Assembly: GCA_023525975.1 (NCBI GenBank)
Contig: CM042028.1
Coordinates: 76,383,501 to 76,447,500 of the forward strand
Direction of reading: 5' to 3'
Length of the DNA stretch: 64,000 nucleotides
Source: Smallanthus sonchifolius
Taxonomy: Eukaryota; Streptophyta; Magnoliopsida; Asterales; Asteraceae
Made by a program: the position numbers and the translations under genes. Of the stretch, positions 43,406 through 54,318 are shown in pieces; position 1 is the stretch's first letter, and the number at the start of each line of letters is the position of its first letter. Under the pieces are notes generated by a model. The model did no database searches and was not told where the DNA came from. It saw nothing but the letters and a program-made list of their open reading frames with translations.

Positions 43406-44106
43406 CTTTCTCTTTACTATTGTTTACAAATACTCGGGGTGGAACATGTTTACATATTATACATACCAAATTCAATACCATTGTTCTCATGCTAATTACT
43501 ATGTGCTTTATGTCTTAAACTACTTGGCGACCATACGTGTGTTCATGTTTAGTACAATCATTAACTTATGTTGCAAGCCTAAGGTAGTACCTTTTATTAT
43601 CATTTATACGGGAAACTGATACCATAGTTAACACAAACCTTGGAGGGTTTTGTGTGTACCATATTACTACTTTTTTTCCAAAACACAATCAGTTGGATTG
43701 TGCATACCAATTTTTCATTTACTACGGTTTGATTGTATGCTTTGGAACCTTGTATGTTTTCATATTTTTGCCTTAGTTTATGCTTTGAACATATTGAACT
43801 TCAAATCCTTTTACAACTTTTGTTTGGTGTCAAAACCTATGTTACTCACTAACAACTTGTAGTTAACATTTACTCACATGTTTCAGGTGCATCTGTTTGA
43901 GGACTATTTGATCACATAGGACATGGATCTAGTTTTAATTTAATTTATGTTATGGTTGGACACTGTGTTTTCTTATTTTGCAATTGTAACAGATGCTTTT
44001 AATTTGAATAATAAATATTATCATATTTAATAGATGATCATGTGCTTATGAACAACTGCGTCAGCCTAGGCGTATAATCCGCCGCCGATCGGGGTATGAC
44101 ATACAG

Positions 44107-45526
44107 CTCTACCTAATCTCGTCTCACTGTCATGTCTAGGCACGGATCAAACCATATAGATTTCACCCACCATGTTAAACTAAGATTTATAGGTTTTAGA
44201 AATTAAGACGATCAATGAATGAAAGGATGAACTGAGCATTAAATTAAACAAATGAACTTTCGTCTATAGGAGTTTCAACCAAGTCACTATCTCGGAGGGT
44301 AACACATAGACTACATTTCTCATCAGTGAAGCACATAAAGAATCTAACACAGTGGTGTTTCAATCAGGCTGGAACCCGACGTGTGACACATAGGCGAAAC
44401 TTAGATTTGTATCAAATAAGCTCAAGTATATGGATTATGGATTGCGAGTACCACCAAAACTTGGATTTATTCTCATAAAAAGAGAGTGGTGTCCCATGAA
44501 AATTTTAAAAACCTCTAAATTTTAACTTAACGTGGTACCTATCACCCTATGTTGAAAGTTTCAGTATTACCGACACCCTAAGATGAATACCCACAAGATT
44601 TCAAGATTTTATTCAATTAAATTATCCTAAACAACACTAACAGGCTAGTTAAGCTGTACTAGCTGGCTGAGTCTACCAAAACACCATAATTCAGACGCGT
44701 TTTCTATTATTTATTTCATTTAAAACTCAACAAGCAGAACCAGTTGTACTATCATTTTCTATTTTGTTTTGCAAAACTTTGATTTCAAAGGACATTTTTT
44801 CAAATATTTCAATTTTTTTGTATTTTTGTATTTTTATAAAAGAAAACAAACCTAGACAAACTAGACTCAAGAAACGTAGTCCCATCCCCTCACTTGAAAC
44901 AAACATTGTCCCCAATATGAATCGAGACACACAGAAATAAAAATAAAAAATTAAAACTAGGAAGACTTAGCTGGTAATGTAATCTTTGAAGTGTGTCCAG
45001 CTTTGCTCTTCCACTTGTGCACCGTATAGCATTTCGGTCGCGGCTGCACAATCGAATGTCGGGTTGCCTTTACAAGATTATAATAAGATTAGGATCAACC
45101 CTGCCCGAATGGATATTGAGTACGAGCAGAGCGATCAATACCTGCAAAGATAAACTCACAGCAAACCCACAGCATTAAACTGACTCAAGTTACAGACTCA
45201 ACGATAAAATAAAAGACTTAGTTGACTCAATAGACTCAAGATAGAGGACAGGAACAAGTACCCGATGCATGACAAACACATAGACATGAGTGCCAAAAAC
45301 AAGGTGAAACATCGGTCACGAATGGTCCTTAAGTTTCCCATGGTGATGGTAGTGATCGGTGAATGATATGATACGGATATTTGATGATAATGATGATGGA
45401 TGGTAGTGATGGTATGATATGGTGGATGATGGATGATGAATGATATGATGATGGTATGGTAGATGAATGGTAGCAGGTACGGGAAACCATGGGAAACAAA
45501 GGAAAAAGGCAAAAACCAGGGGCCCC
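44107..45526 (-). other. Athila-like element, 3' non-coding region
   Basis: Continues from 27707 across the nested insertion. No conserved protein is visible; short open frames are artefacts. Contains imperfect GGTATGATATGGTGG / GATGATGG repeats at about 45350-45470. Confidence 0.6.
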
Positions 45527-45650
45527 TCGCGTACCGCGAAAGGCTGGGTGACACTTCTCGCGCACCGCGAGGGAGTGGAATTCAAGTCGGCTCTTATTTC
45601 TGTCCTTCGCGTACCGCGAGGACCAAGGGGTAAAGCTTCGTGTACCGCGA
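45527..45650 (-). repeat. Palindrome cluster, TCGCG-N3-CGCGA type, in Athila-like internal region
   Basis: Four units about 30-45 bp apart: TCGCGTACCGCGA at 45527-45539, TCGCGCACCGCGA, TCGCGTACCGCGA and a damaged TCGTGTACCGCGA ending near 45650. The same motif recurs in the LTRs of this element. Confidence 0.9.
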
Positions 45651-45933
45651 GGGAGTGCTGGTGACAGAAAGTTTTGAGGGTTTTTATACTTGGCCAAAAT
45701 TTCACCCCTCAAACTTTTTTCACCCAAATCCTCTTAAAACATGTTCCAACTATAAAAACCAAAGTAAAAATACCTGGAACTTCGTTCCTGATGATTTTCC
45801 TCGCCGAATCAAATGCGAATCCCTGCAAAACATGACACAAACAAAGACATGCATACCAAAAAGCACACAAATAGACACACAAATAAACCATGAAAATCAT
45901 ACAAACTATACATCCCGGGCACCTGCCCGAGAC

Positions 45934-46617
45934 TCAAACAAGCCTATCAGGAGGCTTCTCCTTGATTCTAACCAGAACCGCCTTCATTCTGCGTGGTATC
46001 CCGACTCTCCACATCCTCAACACGCTAATACCATCAACAAGCATTGAACCTCTATCATATCTATCACTCAGGTCCTTCCACCAACACTTAAACCTATCAG
46101 GTCCGAAGATAACTTGGTTCAAGTACCTCAGCAAGCTGTCCTCTCTAAACATCCCCATACTTGGGGTTTTCACCATCCCTAAATCACATGAATCACTATA
46201 CGCTTGGGTTCTCTTACGTGTGGGCCTAGACCTAGGGGGTGGCTCAGTCTCACTCCCCTCATCACGAACAACAGTAAAGGTCGAAGGCTTAAGATGGGAT
46301 ATCACTAACGGTGTAGCCTCTAACCTCTCTCCCAGATCTTCAGGATCTTCTAACTTCCCTACCATCCCCACACTTGGGGTTTTGCTTATCATGTCCTCCA
46401 GCTCTGCCATCATCTCCTTCAGATCACTGGGCAACTCATCACTGTAATCATCCGGTGCATTCAACAACTCCTCCAACTCTAACGCCCACTCAGATGGTTC
46501 TTCTAAATCAGGGGCGGGTTCATCATCAACTATCTCCTCTGGATCAGAGTCCCGATGGTGGTCCATGAAGGTATCAATCATGCAAACAGAATGGCTTTGC
46601 TCACCAGCCTCCTTCAT
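45934..46617 (-). pseudogene. ORF of unknown function after the protease, Athila-like element
   Basis: 227 codons, acidic at first (DPEEIVDDEPAPDLEEPSEW), with paired KTPSVGM / KTPSMGM words and a basic end. Its ATG overlaps the protease stop as ATGA (46617-46614). In related polyproteins the protease runs on into a similar hydrophobic/acidic stretch, so the overlap is more likely a one-base frameshift than a designed start. No RT motif appears. I do not recognise a function. Confidence 0.55.
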
Positions 46618-47039
46618 GGACTTTGCAGCACAAAGGTAACCGACTCATGCCCCACACGAAGTGTGAGCTTTCCATCAAAGTCATCGTTCAATGCCTTGGC
46701 GGTGCGCTGAAACGGGCGCCCGAGGATGAGTGGGACTCTGTCATCCACATCCATGTACAGGATGATAAAATCCACGGGGAAGACAAATTTATCTATCTTT
46801 ACTAGGAAGTTTTCCACAATTCCCCGTGGATACTTGACTGAACGGTCAGCCAAGGATATGCTCATGTGCCTTGGCTTAGGTTCTCCTAGGTCCAGCTTCT
46901 TGTATATAGAATAGGGCATCATATTGATGCTAGCACCCAGGTCAGCCAACGCGTGGTTCAAGGGCAAATTGCCAAGCAGACACGGGATCGTGAAGTGACC
47001 CGGATCTGCCAGTTTCTCTGGCAATTTGTTCTGAACCAC
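46614..47039 (-). pseudogene. Athila/Tat-type retropepsin
   Basis: Contains ALADLGASINMMPYSIYKKL, the D-L-G-A-S active-site form typical of Athila/Tat elements, plus SVKYPRGIVENFLVKIDKFV and PLILGRPF, the flap and helix region. The frame enters from upstream without an ATG (the listed first codon is GTG), as expected for a polyprotein segment. It would process Gag; the domain itself looks intact, but it is cut off from gag by stops. Confidence 0.9.
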
Positions 47040-47280
47040 TGCAGAACATCGCTCACTAAGTGAGACTTTAGAGACTTTCTACAGCTTCTTCTTGTTAGAC
47101 AGAAGATCTTTTAGGAACTTTCCATACTTAAGCATATGCTGGAGGATCTCTATGAACGGGAGATTAACTTTGAGTTGTTTGAACATGTTAAGGAAGTTAC
47201 TGTATTCCCTAGCATACTTATGTGGCAGCAAGCGCGCTGGGTAGGGAACACGAATCAAGTCAATCTCGGGGGGTCTTCAT

Positions 47281-48557
47281 CTACATCCCCTTCTTCTTCT
47301 CCTCTGCCTTCTCGGCAGGCTTCTCAACCACTATCTCCTCGTCCACCGACTCCTCTTCTTCAACCACCGGTGGCTCTACTCTCTCCTCTACTCTTCGACT
47401 CCTAGTCGACAGGGCCATCACTGAAGCATTAGGGCCTGAAGACGGACCTCCCTGTCTATCCTTTAAGCTCTTAGCGATGTCTCCTACCGTGCATTGCAGA
47501 TCTTGGAATGCAGAATGCTGATTTATCAGTAAGGTGTCGTGTGCATCCAATCGCTGCTGAGTCTCCTTATCCCTCTGCACTAAATGAGCAAGCATCTGAG
47601 TCTGGTTCTCCAGCATCTTCTGAGTCTCCTTATCCCTCTGCACTAAATGAGCGAGCATCTGAGTCTGGTTCTCCAGTATCTCTTCAATCTTCTTATCCCT
47701 CGCACTGCTCCCAGAACTCGCTACTGCTTCACCACCTCCATGCTGATTAGGGCGGGCATTAAACCCAGGCAGGTTGTTTCCAGATCTCCATCCTAAGACA
47801 AAAGAATTGTTATAGTTATTATAGCCTCGGTTCTGGTTGCCCACGAAATTAACATGCTCCTGCTGACTGACGAGGCAGTCCCTAGTGTCGTGGCCTCCTC
47901 TACACACCTCACACCTTTGAGCATTCAGCTTCATCTCTTTAATCTCATTCGCCATCGCTACACTAGTATCAGGGTTGACCTGATGCACACCTCTAGGAGA
48001 AGAGGCGGGTGCTCTAGCACTAGGAATGGAAGTCCTAGTAGATGGCCGCTATTGCTCAGCGAGAGCGAATCTCTCAAACATCTCCTCGCATTCAGCTGGC
48101 TCCAGTTTATCCATGATATGGCCTCCCGCAGCTGTGTTGAACATTTGTTGCTTCTCGTAGGTGAGGCCATTACAGAACTTCTCCATAATCGCCCAGTCAG
48201 AAAGACCATGCTTGGGACATCGGCTCAACAGCGCGTTGAACTGCTCCCAGGCCATGTGATAAGGCGAAAGGAGTGGATTTGGTCCCTAAGGTGAGCGGCC
48301 CTGGAAGGTGGATAGTACCTTTTAAGGAACTTGGCTTGAAGGTCCTCCCAAATGGTGATGGAATTGTCAGGGAGGGTGTCAAGCCAAGTAGAAGCACGCT
48401 CAGAGAGCGAGAATGGAAAGAGACACAAGTAGATTGCATCCTTAGATACACCCGTGATATTGAAGGTATCACATATGCGCGCGAAGCGGGACAGATGTTC
48501 GGGTTCATCCTCATCTTCGAGGCCATGGAACTGAGTAGCATGAGTGATTGTACTCAT
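47281..48557 (-). pseudogene. Athila/Tat-type gag, broken
   Basis: Capsid core FARICDTFNITGVSKDAIYL then LFPFSLSERASTWLDTLPDN and FLKRYYPPSRAAHLRDQI, then FCNGLTYEKQQMFNTAAGG, and a zinc knuckle CEVCRGGHDTRDC near 47900. Downstream is a 21-residue tandem duplication (LENQTQMLAHLVQRDKETQ twice, 63-bp period around 47560-47690) in a predicted coiled coil, then a Glu/Val-rich tail. A frameshift near 48240 and TAG at 48051-48049 break the frame. It is the RNA-packaging shell protein of the element. Confidence 0.9.
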
Positions 48558-49000
48558 GTCATGTTATGGGATCTGCCAAGTATTGGTATTAGGGATAGCG
48601 GGGTGGCCCCATCACTGGCTCTCTTGTGTACGGTACGTCTCGCTGGTGGGTCAGCGTCACCTATATTAGGAAAAGGAACTGGGCTAGTGGGATGTACCTG
48701 GTTTGTGCACAACGTTTTCAAAAGCTCCCGGAAGTCACCGGTGCGCTCGTGAAGCTCTCGTTCAGGCTCTTCGTAAGATGAAAACTATGGCGATCCCTGC
48801 GAACGAGTACGTTGCATAAACTGAAAGGCATACAGAAAAATAAGAAAGACTCAAAAGACAGAAAGACTTGATCCTAAATTAGACACACAAGTAACAGATA
48901 GGACAAAGCACAAAATTAAGACTCAAAATAAAAGAAAGATAGAAAATAACCAAAAATCACACAAATAACTAGTCAAAGCTAATGTTGCTATTGCCAAGTG
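48558..49000 (-). other. Athila-like gag leader
   Basis: Region between primer site and gag core; weakly gag-like near 48560-48750 with a stop, otherwise non-coding. Confidence 0.5.
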
Positions 49001-49018
49001 TCCCCGGAAACGGCGCCA
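49001..49018 (-). other. Primer-binding site resembling tRNA-Asp type
   Basis: The minus strand reads TGGCGCCGTTTCCGGGGA six nt inside the 5' LTR. It matches the TGGCGCCGTTGCCGGGGA type used by Athila/Tat elements with one mismatch (T for G). Confidence 0.85.
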
Positions 49019-50344
49019 AAAACTTGATGTCGCCCAGACGGTCTATAAAAACTACTAAATAAAACCTAATCTAGACTCCTAAGTAATAAATGGAGTACCT
49101 ATGAACTAAACCACACTGACAGGAAAGTGTACCTATCGAGTGTAGCATAGCTTAATGGTAAACCGGATTAACGAACCCTAGAGACATTGAATAACTACAC
49201 TAGACTCTGACTCGGACTAAAGATGATTAATTGGGGGGTTTTCTACACTACCGATTAAACTAATAATGCAGAATACTAAAGATCGAATCTAACTATCAAG
49301 ACAAAGGACTTCGGGAAATAACAGGAATGGGAAGAATACCACATAGGACGGAATCCTACTTGCAAAGCACAAACTTCTACCAGTTATGGAAACTATGATG
49401 GGTCTGGGTATCTAAGGATAACAACTCTAGACAACCTAGTGGATCCCTAATCACTCTCAGGGTGTCACCAACTAAGAAACCTACAGATGCAGTAAACTCA
49501 CCAGATAGTCGGATTACCTTTCAGTCTTTCCAACAATGATAATATACCCAAAAAACAAATCACCTCTCAGTCTGAATGTCCACAATACATCAAGGATGCA
49601 CGAGGTAATCTCAGATCAACAAGCTATGACTCAGACTAGCAACAATCACTAAGAACGTAAGGCAACTTCCTCTCTGACAGTTAACACTCGGAATCCTAAA
49701 ACGAAGACTAACCGATTACCTCTCACCTTTCGGGTATCGAGATAATATGAACACTCAGATCTATTGAACTCTCAACTACATCTCCTATGGCTACTACGTC
49801 TAGCAAACCATACAAACAACCACAAACACACGGTCTATGATCTAGATACGCAATTCAAACTGGAAGACATCCACAAATAACATTCGAAACTTATAATCAA
49901 TTGCAAAACAGATCTAAACATGCATATTCACCATAATAATCAATCCAAGATCTTTATAAAATCATTAATCCAACAATTGAATCCAAAAACCGTTAAAAAT
50001 CAAGACTTTACTAAGCAATCATCAATGACCTAGGCGGTATTAAAGTTTTAGCCTAGAATCATGCTTAAAACATTCAAAACAGAAGTATCAAACAAGAACA
50101 TAGGTTCAAACACGGAAAACAAAGACAAAGATTGAATCTTGAAAACCGAATATGCTAAAGGCTTCAAACTAGCACTTGATTTCACTTCAAAGCTCCCGAA
50201 ATCGCCCCCTTAGAACTCTTCTGATGGCCAAAAGATAGAACTCCCTGAATAATGGCATCACAATTCGATATAAAGTTGAATTAGGGCTTTTAACGGATTT
50301 TCTATGCCCTCGCGTACCACGAAGGGTTTTCCTGGGTTCCTCGC

Positions 50345-52034
50345 TGATATGTCCTAAAATATACATGTTTTGCATGTATAATAATCCCCATATTATGGTA
50401 CTAATTGATTAATAACCTTGCAATTGATACTTAAGACGTTAATATTTCGTAATTGCAGGTTATTCGGTATCCCAAAGACGAATAGAGCAAAAATCAGCTT
50501 AAAACATGAAGAAATTAAGCTTTTGGAAGACCAAACCCTTGCATTGACCCCTAAGAAGTCAAAATTAGACCACAGGAAGTCTACCAGCAGCTAAAAGACA
50601 AAACTGGGCAGCAGAGGGAGGATGCACGGTCGTGCATCCTAATGCACGCCCATGCATTGCCCCACTCTGCTCCCTAGAGCCCAGTAGAGTGTACTTTGTA
50701 CCCTGTTTGATTCCCGAGGTGTTTGCACACCCGTGCAATCCAATGCACGGCCGTGCATTGCTCATTCTGAGGCCTATAAATAGTTGTCTTGGGTTCTTGG
50801 TTTAACACCCCCATACATATCTTACAACAACCATCCAGACCTCATTTGAGAGCGTATTTCATAGTTAGAGTAGAGAGTAGTGAGTGGAGGGGCTCTTCCT
50901 TCTTGTTCCGCAATAGGGGAACCTACGAAACTCAGCGTTATGCTAGTTAGTATGGCCATTCGTGGCTAAACTCTTTGTATTGCTAGGGTGAAGATGAAGT
51001 TTGGTGCATGTTAATGTTTAACGTATTGATCCAAGTGATGTGTTTATGTCTTTAACTATTCGTCCTTAAAACCACCAATTTGGTGGGTTTTTATTATTGT
51101 CTAAATCCGTCTTTATATTTGTGAGTGTTCTTGATTTTAAAGTGTAAGATCGTAAAACCTTTTTAATCAAACTTCTTTTGAAACTTGTATGTATTTATAT
51201 AAGCAGAGATTGATAAGCCAAGGCTTGGTCAACACTAGTAAGATCGTACGTCTTTATACGAACTTATTATGCGACCAAGAATTGGTGAACTCATGTTGTG
51301 AAAGGTACGTCTTTATACTTGGTCCCATTGTTACACCGCCTCCCGGTGAGCAAAATTTAATCACCTGTTTAACTCTAATATAAATCATTTTACGTTCGAT
51401 GTCTTAAACCAACCTGAAGATGACTATTCAAAGGGTTGAGGGTAATTGTTGTCCTTAACGGGAGGCACTACCACTTGTTAAAGCTTTTAAATTTGCAAAT
51501 CAAATGTCGTGAGGACGAGGCTCTAGTGGTGACCCGGGTCACACGTTTGTAGTAGTCATATCACTGGATTAGTCAGCTTAACATTATCACGTACCAAGCG
51601 GATTCGAAACCCAAAGCAATACTATTTGTAACCTGATCATTCCCGACATATTTACTTTCCTGTTATTTACTATTCTGTTCGTTACGTTTCTATTACACAC
51701 TTCACGCATGTTTTTACTTTTTTGCTATTTACTTTACCGTCATTTACTTTTCTGTCATTTACTTTTCTGCTCCACAAGCACACAAAACTCACTCACTAAT
51801 TAAACCGGCTAAACGATAACAAAAGTTGAGTATTGGAATTCGACCGTGTCTGTTGGTTCGATACTTGATTATTACCTAAACTATATTACGCTGCGATAGG
51901 TACACTTGCCTATTGTGTGTGTTTTAAATTTGAGTATTTATCATTTATAAATTTAAAACCTGATCTCGTGAAACCATTTCTAAAAAATATATATATATAT
52001 ATATATATATTTATATTTATCACACGACACGTCA
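50345..52034 (+). mobile_element. Solo LTR (1690 bp) nested in the Athila-like 5' LTR, TSD ctcgc
   Basis: TGATATGTCC ... GACACGTCA with exact ctcgc duplications at 50340-50344 and 52035-52039. Orientation is plus, from TATAAATA at 50775-50782. Palindromes GGATGCACG-GT-CGTGCATCC (50620-50639), AATGCA/TGCATT (50641-50658), TTGCAC/GTGCAA (50723-50738) and CAATGCACGG/CCGTGCATTG (50741-50760) precede the TATA box. (TA)n near 51985-52012. No coding sequence. Confidence 0.9.
50775..50782 (+). promoter_or_regulatory. TATA box of nested solo LTR
   Basis: TATAAATA starting 14 nt after the palindrome at 50741-50760, the same spacing as in the Copia LTRs. Confidence 0.7.
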
Positions 52035-52332
52035 CTCGCGTACCGCGAGGAACAAAATAGTCTGGCCACTTTCTGGAAGTCCTCGCGTACCGCGAAGATT
52101 TGAAGCTCTCCCTTCGCGTACCGCGAAGGAGTAAAATTCCAACTTTTTGCATATTTCTCTTGGGATTTCTTCTCTTGCATGGTTTCTTCGTGATATCGCT
52201 TTATACTTCATACGAGCTCCTGTAAACATAACAAAGACTCAAATGTACACTAAAACGACTAAAAACGAACAAGAAACTATGTAAAAACGCACGAATACAA
52301 AGGAAATAGGATGTATGCTTTGCACTACATTA

Positions 52333-52741
52333 GCCCCCAATGGCATTGTCACTCTTGGTGACTTCCTGAAGGACCTCGTCCTTCACATCATTACCCGTCG
52401 TGTCACAAGGACAACGACACAAACACATACAACATCAAGCATATAATGCATAACAACATACTAGCTTTTACATGACTCGTTAACTAAACAGGAAACCCAC
52501 CCATATTCCCAGGATAACCCATCCTACATATACTCATAAACTTCTAACTCATTTCCCGACTCCTCCCGAATAACTCCTAGTTCGATACACACCTAACATG
52601 CCAACCCATAGTCCACACAACCTAAGGACACCACATATACCCTTAGTTTGATTATTACATAATTATCTCGTAAAACACTTCAGGTTTAATCGTAACTCGT
52701 AATACGTTCGATTAATGGAATGAAACACGTGAGTATGAAGG
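52333..52741. other. Sequence beyond Athila-like element, probable old LTR remainder
   Basis: No coding. Probably continues the LTR-like fragment interrupted at 25821, but homology is not obvious by eye. Confidence 0.35.
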
Positions 52742-54318
52742 TGATGTGTGTGCAACGGTAGTTTATAAGTAATTAATAAAATGTAATTTTCTATTAATTG
52801 TTAGAAAAGGTTTCACGAGATCAGGCTTTAAAATTTATAAATGATAAATACTCAAACTAAATACACACAATAGGCAAGTGTACATATCGCAGCGTAATAT
52901 AGTTTAGGTAAGAACCAAGTATCGAACTAATGGACACGGTCGAGTTCCAATACTCAATGTTTGTTATCGTTTAGCCGGTTTAGTTAGTGAGTGGGTTTTG
53001 TGTGCTTGTGAAGCAGAAAAGTAAATGACAGAAAAGTAAATGACGATAAATTAAATAGCTGAAAAGTAAAAACGTGTGTGAAGTGTGTAACAGAAATGTA
53101 AATAAAATAATAGTAAATAACATGAAAGTAAATAGCTCGAGAATAATCAGATCACAACGAGTATTGCTTTGTGCTTTGAATACGCTTGGTATACGATAAT
53201 ATTATGTTAACTAATCAAGTGGTATGACTAATACAAATGTGTGAACGTTACACCGCTAGAGCCTCATTCTCACAACATTTGGTTCACGAATTATGCTATT
53301 TAGAATAAAATGGTAGGACTCTCAGCTAGGGACATCGTTACCCTCAATTCTTTGATCCTATCGCCAAGTTGGTTTAAGAAATCAAACTTAAATACCTTTA
53401 TTATTATTTAAAAGAGTGATTAAACTTTGTTCACGGGGAAGCGGTGCAACAATGAGACCATGTATAAAGACGTATTGTTTCTAACGTGAGTTCACCAATT
53501 CTTAGTTTCATAACAAGTTCGTATAAAGACGTACGATCTCATTAATATTAAACAAGACTTGGCTTATCAAAATCAGGTTGTATAAAGACGTACAAGTTTC
53601 AAGAGAAGTTTGATTAAAAATGTTTTACGGTCTTACACTTTAAAATCAAGAACACTCACAAGTGTATAGACAAAATCAAGTAATAATAAAAATTCATCAT
53701 GAAGATGGTTTTAAGAACGAATGACTAAAGAACATAAACATAACATTAGATTAATAAGTTAAACATTAGCATACACCAAACTTCATCTTCACCCAAGCAA
53801 TACAAAGGGTTTAGCCACGAATGACCATACGAACTAGCATAATGCTGAGTTTCGTAGGGTTCCCTATTGCGAACAAAGTGGAAGAGCCTCTCTATTCTCT
53901 ACTCTAAACTACAACTACGAACTATATTCTTCTCTGGAATGGAGTGTTGTGGTGTGTGGAATGAAGAACCCAAGCCATCTATTTATAGGCCTCAAAATGA
54001 GCAATGCACGGTCGTGCATTGGTTTGCAAGGCCGTGCATTGCCCTGCATGCTCCCTGTTTCGTCTTTTAGTTGCTTGTTGACTTGGGTTGACCTTGGTTG
54101 ACTTCTTAGGGTCAAAGCTTCGGGTTTGCTCATTCCAAAAGCTTGATTTCTTGATGTTTTTGAGTGGTTTTTTGCTTTGTCATAAAGGACGGATTTTTAC
54201 TTGTGAAAAGTGAACAAAAGCTCATATTTAGCTTCATGAAAGCTAGATAAACATTTTGAACGTAAAAAGTTAATGTTTTGGATCAAAATTAGACCTGCAA
54301 TAATCAAAGTTCTTAAGT
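52742..54318 (-). mobile_element. Inverted, truncated copy of the 50345-52034 solo LTR
   Basis: Reads as the reverse complement of the previous solo LTR: TTTCACGAGATCAGG, AATAGGCAAGTGTAC, GTATAAAGACGTAC and the TATTTATA/CAATGCACGG-TCGTGCATTG unit all recur in inverse order. It starts TGATGTGTGTGCAACGG and loses homology near 54318, where the expected GGACATATCA end is missing. TATA on the minus strand is at 53987-53980, 14 nt from the palindrome at 54002-54021. Confidence 0.85.

Larger units (their letters stand above)
27708..44101 (-). mobile_element. Solo LTR (gypsy-type) nested in the Athila-like element, split by Copia, TSD tacag
   Basis: Plus-strand ends TGTAATCCCC ... GGGGTATGACA with exact tacag duplications at 27703-27707 and 44102-44106. 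On the minus strand it begins TGTCATACCCCGATCGGCGG. Removing the Copia element (29930-43410) leaves about 2.9 kb: 27708-29929 and 43411-44101. The left part is extremely AT-rich with (AT)n at 27926-27953 and repeated TTAATTAACCATTTTATTTA units at about 29380-29520. No coding sequence. Confidence 0.87.
25822..52332 (-). mobile_element. Athila/Tat-like gypsy element, gag-protease only, with nested insertions
   Basis: LTRs at 25822-27465 and 49025-52332 (the latter split) are related by eye at well above 90 percent. On the minus strand the order is 5' LTR, primer site, gag, zinc knuckle, protease, an ORF of unknown function, long non-coding tail, purine tract, 3' LTR. No reverse transcriptase, RNase H or integrase is present. 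Flanks acccc (25817-25821) and gcccc (52333-52337) match 4 of 5. Later insertions are a solo LTR at 27708-44101 (with a Copia element inside) and a solo LTR at 50345-52034. Confidence 0.85.
49025..52332 (-). repeat. 5' LTR of Athila-like element, split by a solo LTR
   Basis: Own sequence is 49025-50344 and 52040-52332 (plus the duplicated ctcgc), about 1.6 kb as for the 3' LTR. The right end reads ...CACTACATTA instead of ...CATCA. The nested insertion sits inside a TCGCGTACCGCGA palindrome. Remaining intact palindromes are at 52083-52095 and 52112-52128. Confidence 0.9.
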
